Below are positions 5,409-8,982 of a stretch of 8,982 nt of DNA, one piece after another. The notes under the pieces are model-generated. The model ran no database searches and was not told where the DNA came from. It saw nothing but the letters and a program-made list of their open reading frames with translations. The stretch lies in contig QHQU01000151.1 of NCBI GenBank assembly GCA_003219925.1, positions 1 to 8,982 on the forward strand, given 5' to 3'. Each line of letters starts with the position of its first letter. Position 1 is the stretch's first letter. Source of the DNA: Verrucomicrobiota bacterium. GTDB taxonomy: Bacteria; Verrucomicrobiota; Verrucomicrobiia; Chthoniobacterales; UBA10450. Made by a program: the position numbers and the translations under genes.

Positions 5409-6416
5409 TCCTTTCAACAAACGATCACGCGCACGATCGAGCGTTCGGCGCTCGCTCGGCGTCAGGCTGCCAATACCGGACTTCGCAATTTTGTCGAGAA
5501 TGGGATCGACCGACTCGGAGATGTCATCTTCTTCGCGACGTGTCGGAACGGGTTTAGGGACGACTTTGAATTTTGGTTTCGGCTGTAACCGCGCTTTAAA
5601 ATTCTCCCACCAGATTAACTCCGGTCCGACCCCACGGAGGCGAACAAAACAGAAGCTGGCAGCGATACTCGTCCAGACGACGGCAAGGTCGGTCCAGGAA
5701 TGGTAGGCCAGCAATTGCAAGGTGTAGATCGCGCCCAGAATCACTGCCGTCCATTTCGCTGTGATCCGCAAAAGCAGTTCGGCCGATGGATAAATGGTGG
5801 CAAAAGCGACAAAAACTCCGAAATGCAATGCGAGCGAGCCGGCCAGTCCAGTCCGTTGGCTGAATCCCCAAAGTGTCAGCAGAAGCGAAGGCGTGAAAAG
5901 TAAAACCGCATAAAGAACGATATAAGCACGTTGCCCGATGAATTTTTCCACTTCGCGGCCGAAGACGAAGAGCATGTACATCTCGATCGCGAACCAAAGC
6001 AGCTGCATGGGCGAATGAATGAAGGCATAAGTCGCGAGGCGCCAGACCTGGCCGCTTCCCAGGACACGAGCACTGTCGAACATCATAAGATCGAGCAGCC
6101 CGCCGCCGCCAGCTGCGACGAGGAGACAGGCCACGATGGCAAGGGCGACGTGGATGCCGACGAGAATTGTCGTCACGTCTACCGGAAAACGACCCATCCA
6201 CGCGACTGGCCGATAATCGTCGGAAGTGGTCACCCCGAACATGCTAAATAATCGGCCACGCTTTTCGGAGCGCAAGCCTACGTCAGAATCTTGAGCGTTT
6301 ACCTTCGGACCCGGGTGAGGCTCGACGCCGGAATGCTCAAGCCATCGAAAAAATTCTTGGAGAAGCGGCGGAAGCGAGAGAAATTCGTCCTCCGCGCGAT
6401 TGATGATATCAATCAT
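5400..6416 (-). CDS. Rhomboid-fold membrane protein, predicted catalytically inactive
   Basis: From ATG 6416 the product is 338 residues. About six membrane helices are visible (82-102, 136-153, 163-184, 190-210, 218-236, 241-259). The rhomboid landmark VWRLATYAFIHSP (124-136), then ...MLFVFGREVEKFIG (148-161), is clear. The tail at 302-334 (ESVDPILDKIAKSGIGSLTP and on) matches a C-terminal module common in rhomboid proteins of Bacteroidota/Verrucomicrobiota. The nucleophile motif GxSG reads GLAG (190-193), so Ser is Ala192. I see no His in the last helix and no HxxxN in the second. It is therefore probably a pseudoprotease of unknown role. Two starts are possible. ATG 6416 has AGGG upstream. 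ATG 6242 gives 280 residues beginning MFGVTTSDDYRP, just before the first conserved region, and leaves 193 bp for divergent promoters. Confidence 0.8.
   Translation of the reverse strand: MIDIINRAEDEFLSLPPLLQEFFRWLEHSGVEPHPGPKVNAQDSDVGLRSEKRGRLFSMFGVTTSDDYRPVAWMGRFPVDVTTILVGIHVALAIVACLLVAAGGGGLLDLMMFDSARVLGSGQVWRLATYAFIHSPMQLLWFAIEMYMLFVFGREVEKFIGQRAYIVLYAVLLFTPSLLLTLWGFSQRTGLAGSLALHFGVFVAFATIYPSAELLLRITAKWTAVILGAIYTLQLLAYHSWTDLAVVWTSIAASFCFVRLRGVGPELIWWENFKARLQPKPKFKVVPKPVPTRREEDDISESVDPILDKIAKSGIGSLTPSERRTLDRARDRLLKGSK
6398..6414. promoter_or_regulatory. 17-bp inverted repeat beside the rhomboid/pckG divergent starts
   Basis: GATTGAT-GAT-ATCAATC is a perfect 7-bp inverted repeat with a 3-base spacer, ending 21 bp before the pckG ATG. 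Its position suggests an operator. If the rhomboid-like gene starts at 6416, however, the site lies in its first codons. Arms of this size arise by chance several times in 9 kb, so the call is tentative. Confidence 0.25.
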
Positions 6417-6435
6417 CCCAGATCGCCCTGCGTTT

Positions 6436-8244
6436 ATGAACAATCCTGCGACCGCCATTTCACCGCCAGCCGGAATCGGCGATCACAAACCGGCCAATCA
6501 GGCCGTGCTTGATTGGGTGCATGAAGTCGAGCTGCTGACCCAGCCTGAGAATATTTTTTGGTGTGACGGCTCGGAGCGCGAAAACGACTTCCTGATTTCG
6601 GAGTCATTGAAACAGGAGGTATTGACCAAGTTGAACCAGAAAAAGGCTCCACGCTCGTATTTGCATCGCTCTAATCCGAACGACGTCGCCCGGGTTGAGC
6701 AATTTACCTTTATCTGTACGCCGACGAAGGCAGAAGCGGGACCGACGAATAACTGGTCGGAGCCGGGAGAGACATATTCGAAATTACATGGCCTGCTCAA
6801 AGGCGCCATGCGCGGACGCACCATGTTTGTCGTGCCTTACATTATGGGGCCGCCCGATTCGCCGCTAACGAAGATTGGATTCGAGATCACGGATTCCAAA
6901 TATGTCGTGCTCAGCATGCGAATAATGACTCGAATGGGGGAGATCGCGGTCAAACGGCTTGGCAGCGATCCGAAGGCGGAATGGAACCGCGGGGTGCATT
7001 CGCTGCTCGATGTCAATCCGGAGCGGCGCTTCATTTGTCATTTTCCGCAGGATAACGCGATCATCTCGGTTGGCTCCGGTTATGGCGGAAACGTCCTCCT
7101 TTCGAAAAAATGCCTGGCGCTGCGCATCGGTTCTTACCTTGCGCGCAAACAAGGCTGGCTCGCCGAACACATGCTGATTCTTGGCGTCGAATCGCCGGAA
7201 GGGAAAAAACATTACGTTGCGGCTGCCTTCCCCAGCGCGTGCGGCAAAACGAATTTCGCAATGTTGATTCCGCCAAAGCATTTCGCCGGCTGGAAAGTCA
7301 CGACTGTTGGCGACGACATTGCCTGGATGCAAATTCGCGACGGCCGTTTGTGGGCGGTCAATCCGGAGAACGGTTACTTCGGGGTAGTGCCGGGGACGAG
7401 CTACAAATCGAACCCCAACGCGATGAAATCGATCGAGCGCGACACGCTTTACACCAACGTCGCACTGACGGACGACGGCGACATGTGGTGGGAGGGGAAG
7501 GATGGCCCGCCGCCCAAGCACGCGATTGATTGGCGAGGCAATGATTGGACCCCGGACTCGAAGGAAAAAGCGGCGCATCCCAATAGCCGCTTCGCTACTC
7601 CGATGCGCAATAATCCTGTGCTCGACCCGCATGTCGAGGATGGCGACGGCGTCCCCATCAGTGCGATTATTTTCGGTGGCCGCCGCAGCGATACCATGCC
7701 GCTCGTTTTCCAGGCGTTCGATTGGGAACACGGCACCTACGTTGGCTCGACCATGGCATCGGAAACGACCGCGGCCGCGGCCGGCGCAGTTGGGAAAGTC
7801 CGGCGCGATCCGATGGCGATGTTGCCATTCTGCGGCTACAACATCGGCGATTATTTCCGGCACTGGCTCGAAACGGGCAAACGGCTGACTAATCCGCCAT
7901 TGATTTTTCACGTGAACTGGTTCCGCAAATCTGCGGATGGAAAATTTCTGTGGCCCGGGTTTGGCGACAACATGCGGGTGCTGAAGTGGATCATCGATCG
8001 CTGCGAAGGGCGCGTCGGCGCCACTGAATCTCCGATTGGTCACATTCCGCGGATGCAGGATCTGGATCTCGATGAACTCGGCGGCGTCACGCCCAATCAA
8101 ATGCGCGAGCTTCTGAATGTAAGTGCGGAGGAATGGCAAAAAGAGGTTTCCGATCACGCTAAATTCTTCGAGTCATTAGGCGGCGTCGTGCCAGACGAAT
8201 TGGAGAAGCAACGCAAGAACCTCGCCGGGCGATTCAAATCCTGA
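6436..8244 (+). CDS. pckG: Phosphoenolpyruvate carboxykinase (GTP)
   Basis: The 602-residue cytoplasmic enzyme converts oxaloacetate and GTP to PEP, CO2 and GDP, the entry step of gluconeogenesis. Length is normal for the GTP class. Visible landmarks are YGGNVLLSKKC (216-226); the P-loop FPSACGKTN (265-273) with the reactive Cys269; VGDDIAWM (291-298) for metal binding; NPENGYFGVVPGTS (309-322); FGGRRSDTMPLVFQAFDW (413-430); and the guanine-site region FLWPGFGDNMRVLKW (504-518). The ATG at 6436 gives MNNPATAISP and leaves a normal N-terminus. An in-frame TTG (6400) and ATG (6403) would run into the divergent rhomboid-like gene. No Shine-Dalgarno is visible. It looks monocistronic: divergent from the rhomboid-like gene and followed by a repeat-rich 313-bp gap. 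Confidence 0.97.
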   Translation: MNNPATAISPPAGIGDHKPANQAVLDWVHEVELLTQPENIFWCDGSERENDFLISESLKQEVLTKLNQKKAPRSYLHRSNPNDVARVEQFTFICTPTKAEAGPTNNWSEPGETYSKLHGLLKGAMRGRTMFVVPYIMGPPDSPLTKIGFEITDSKYVVLSMRIMTRMGEIAVKRLGSDPKAEWNRGVHSLLDVNPERRFICHFPQDNAIISVGSGYGGNVLLSKKCLALRIGSYLARKQGWLAEHMLILGVESPEGKKHYVAAAFPSACGKTNFAMLIPPKHFAGWKVTTVGDDIAWMQIRDGRLWAVNPENGYFGVVPGTSYKSNPNAMKSIERDTLYTNVALTDDGDMWWEGKDGPPPKHAIDWRGNDWTPDSKEKAAHPNSRFATPMRNNPVLDPHVEDGDGVPISAIIFGGRRSDTMPLVFQAFDWEHGTYVGSTMASETTAAAAGAVGKVRRDPMAMLPFCGYNIGDYFRHWLETGKRLTNPPLIFHVNWFRKSADGKFLWPGFGDNMRVLKWIIDRCEGRVGATESPIGHIPRMQDLDLDELGGVTPNQMRELLNVSAEEWQKEVSDHAKFFESLGGVVPDELEKQRKNLAGRFKS

Positions 8245-8278
8245 CGCGGGCTGACGATTCCCTTTCCGCTGTCACTCC

Positions 8279-8342
8279 GTCATCCCGAGCGAAGTCGAGG
8301 GATCCCGTGGAAGTTACCTCGTTACCTTAAAGCTTACGCACC
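8279..8342. repeat. Half-element of the REP-like family (arm plus core)
   Basis: The arm at 8279-8307 matches the left arm of the 4052-4170 element at 24 of 29 positions by eye. It is followed by GGAAGTTACCTCGTTACCTT and AAGCTTACGCACC, a version of the same interior core with GTTACCT duplicated. It has no right arm of its own and leads directly into the next element at 8343. It starts 34 bp after the pckG stop codon. Confidence 0.65.
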
Positions 8343-8457
8343 GTCATCCCGAGTCGCGGAGACGACGAGGGACCTCGCCTATGTGAACGGAAGACACCAG
8401 ATAGCTTGTGTGATCCGTACAATTATCGTGAGGTCCCTCGCTTGCGCCCAGGATGAC
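8343..8457. repeat. 115-bp inverted repeat element between pckG and uvrA
   Basis: The left arm (8341-8376, GTCATCCCGAG... to CGAGGGACCTC) pairs with the right arm (8430-8459, GAGGTCCCTCG... to GGATGAC), with 11 bp perfect at the inner end. The 53-bp interior contains a further weak pairing between TGTGAACGGA and TCCGTACA, so the whole could form a long hairpin. Such a structure after pckG may act in transcript ending or stability, but no T-run is present. Arm sequence links it to the other two elements; the interior is different. Confidence 0.65.
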
Positions 8458-8557
8458 GGGCGTGGGAGGAGCGGCGATTCCGTCCTGGGCAGCGGGTGAT
8501 CGCCCGTATTTTCCCCGAAAAATTTGCAGACCGCATCGCGTGAAACGATTGTCTCCG

Positions 8558-8982
8558 GTGGGTTCGAGGAATGGGAAAAAAGACAGCGGCGGCGCGCCGG
8601 CTGAGCGCGGTTGCGTCGAAATCCGCGGTGCGCGCCAGAATAACCTTAAAGGCATCGATCTCGATCTTCCGCTTGGAAAGCTGACCGTTGTCACCGGCCC
8701 GAGTGGAAGCGGAAAATCTTCGCTCGCTTTCGACACAATCTACGCCGAAGGGCAGCGCCGTTACGTCGAAACCTTCAGTCCTTACATGCGACAATTCCTC
8801 GAGCGCATGGACAAACCGCGAGTCGAGGACATTCGCGGAATTCCGCCAGCGATCGCGATCGAGCAATCGAACCTGGTAAAAACGTCGCGCTCGAGCGTTG
8901 GCACCATTACGGAGATCAACGATTTCCTGAAACTATTTTGGGCCCGCACGGCGCGTGCATTCTGTCCCAGCTGCGGTCGCGA
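8558..8982 (+). CDS. uvrA: Excinuclease ABC subunit A, N-terminal part (cut by window end)
   Basis: About 141 residues of the damage-recognition ATPase of nucleotide excision repair are present. After GCVEIRGARQNNLKGIDLDL comes the Walker A motif GPSGSGKSS (47-55 from the GTG), then the UvrA hallmark LAFDTIYAEGQRRYVETFSP, and the first Cys pair FCPSCGR at the edge. No ATG is available in this frame. GTG 8558 is chosen because it gives a short leader before CVEIRG; GTG 8540 and TTG 8549 are alternatives, and none has a clear ribosome site. Canonical UvrA reads SIDQKTTSRNPRSTVGT after LSPAI, whereas this one reads AIEQSNLVKTSRSSVGT after IPPAI and then ITEINDFLKLFWAR, a variant I associate with unusually long UvrA proteins. 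Most of the gene lies outside the window. Confidence 0.93.
   Translation, partial: MGSRNGKKDSGGAPAERGCVEIRGARQNNLKGIDLDLPLGKLTVVTGPSGSGKSSLAFDTIYAEGQRRYVETFSPYMRQFLERMDKPRVEDIRGIPPAIAIEQSNLVKTSRSSVGTITEINDFLKLFWARTARAFCPSCGR

Noticed and set aside
6302..6331. 2A-like ribosome-skipping motif (GVEPHPGP) in the rhomboid-like N-terminal segment
   Set aside because: The canonical motif needs DxExNPGP; both Asp and Asn are replaced, and 2A skipping is a eukaryotic-ribosome phenomenon.
6865..8157. A 430-codon open frame on the - strand inside pckG
   Set aside because: It lies wholly antisense to a gene with every PckG motif; its product is Arg/His/Ala-rich without recognisable domains, as expected for a mirror frame of GC-biased codons.
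8571..8573. ATG preceded directly by GAGGA as the uvrA start
   Set aside because: It is out of frame with the UvrA reading frame (GARQNN at 8627 onward), and the purine site touches the ATG, leaving no spacing.
8344..8866. Two overlapping - strand open frames at the right end
   Set aside because: They run antisense through the repeat element and the clear uvrA coding frame and show no domain.

Overview
The window looks like ordinary chromosome of a moderately GC-rich (roughly 55%) Gram-negative-type bacterium. The best guess is a soil Verrucomicrobiota member (Spartobacteria/Chthoniobacterales-like). This is inferred from a TonB/TolA-ExbB-ExbD apparatus (so an outer membrane), a GTP-type PEP carboxykinase, a rhomboid-fold protein with the 'ILDKI..SG..SLT..E' C-terminal tail, weak Shine-Dalgarno use, and dispersed GTCATCC-type inverted repeats. 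No marker gene fixes the taxonomy.

Layout. 1-307: 3' end of an unknown + strand gene, a 78-bp inverted repeat starting at the base after its stop codon, and a short leader. 308-3076: a tight + strand operon (gaps 6, 10 and 2 bp) of a TonB/TolA-like protein, an ExbB/TolQ proton-channel subunit, an ExbD/TolR subunit and peptide deformylase. 3077-3282: a convergent gap holding a small repeat and hairpins. 3283-4893 (- strand): mazG preceded by a four-helix DUF2270-like membrane protein; the 117-bp space between them is almost entirely one repeat element, which also supplies the mazG start codon. 4947-5408 (+): a stand-alone PTS EIIA-type protein. 5400-6416 (-): a rhomboid-fold membrane protein lacking the visible catalytic residues, overlapping the EIIA gene tail-to-tail by 9 bp. 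6436-8244 (+): pckG. 8245-8557: a gap dominated by two more repeat copies. 8558-end (+): the start of uvrA, with signature residues unlike canonical UvrA.

How the genes work together. The first three genes form one machine that uses the proton gradient across the inner membrane to act on the outer membrane; deformylase (N-terminal maturation) appears to be a translationally linked passenger. MazG (nucleotide pool cleaning), PEP carboxykinase (gluconeogenesis), UvrA (DNA repair) and the EIIA-like regulator are housekeeping or regulatory genes with no obvious common pathway.

I see no phage, insertion-sequence transposase, CRISPR array, defence island or RNA gene, and no complete undescribed system. 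The most interesting items are the predicted pseudo-rhomboid, the repeat family that sits directly against gene ends and starts (in one case holding the start codon), and the atypical UvrA N-terminus.
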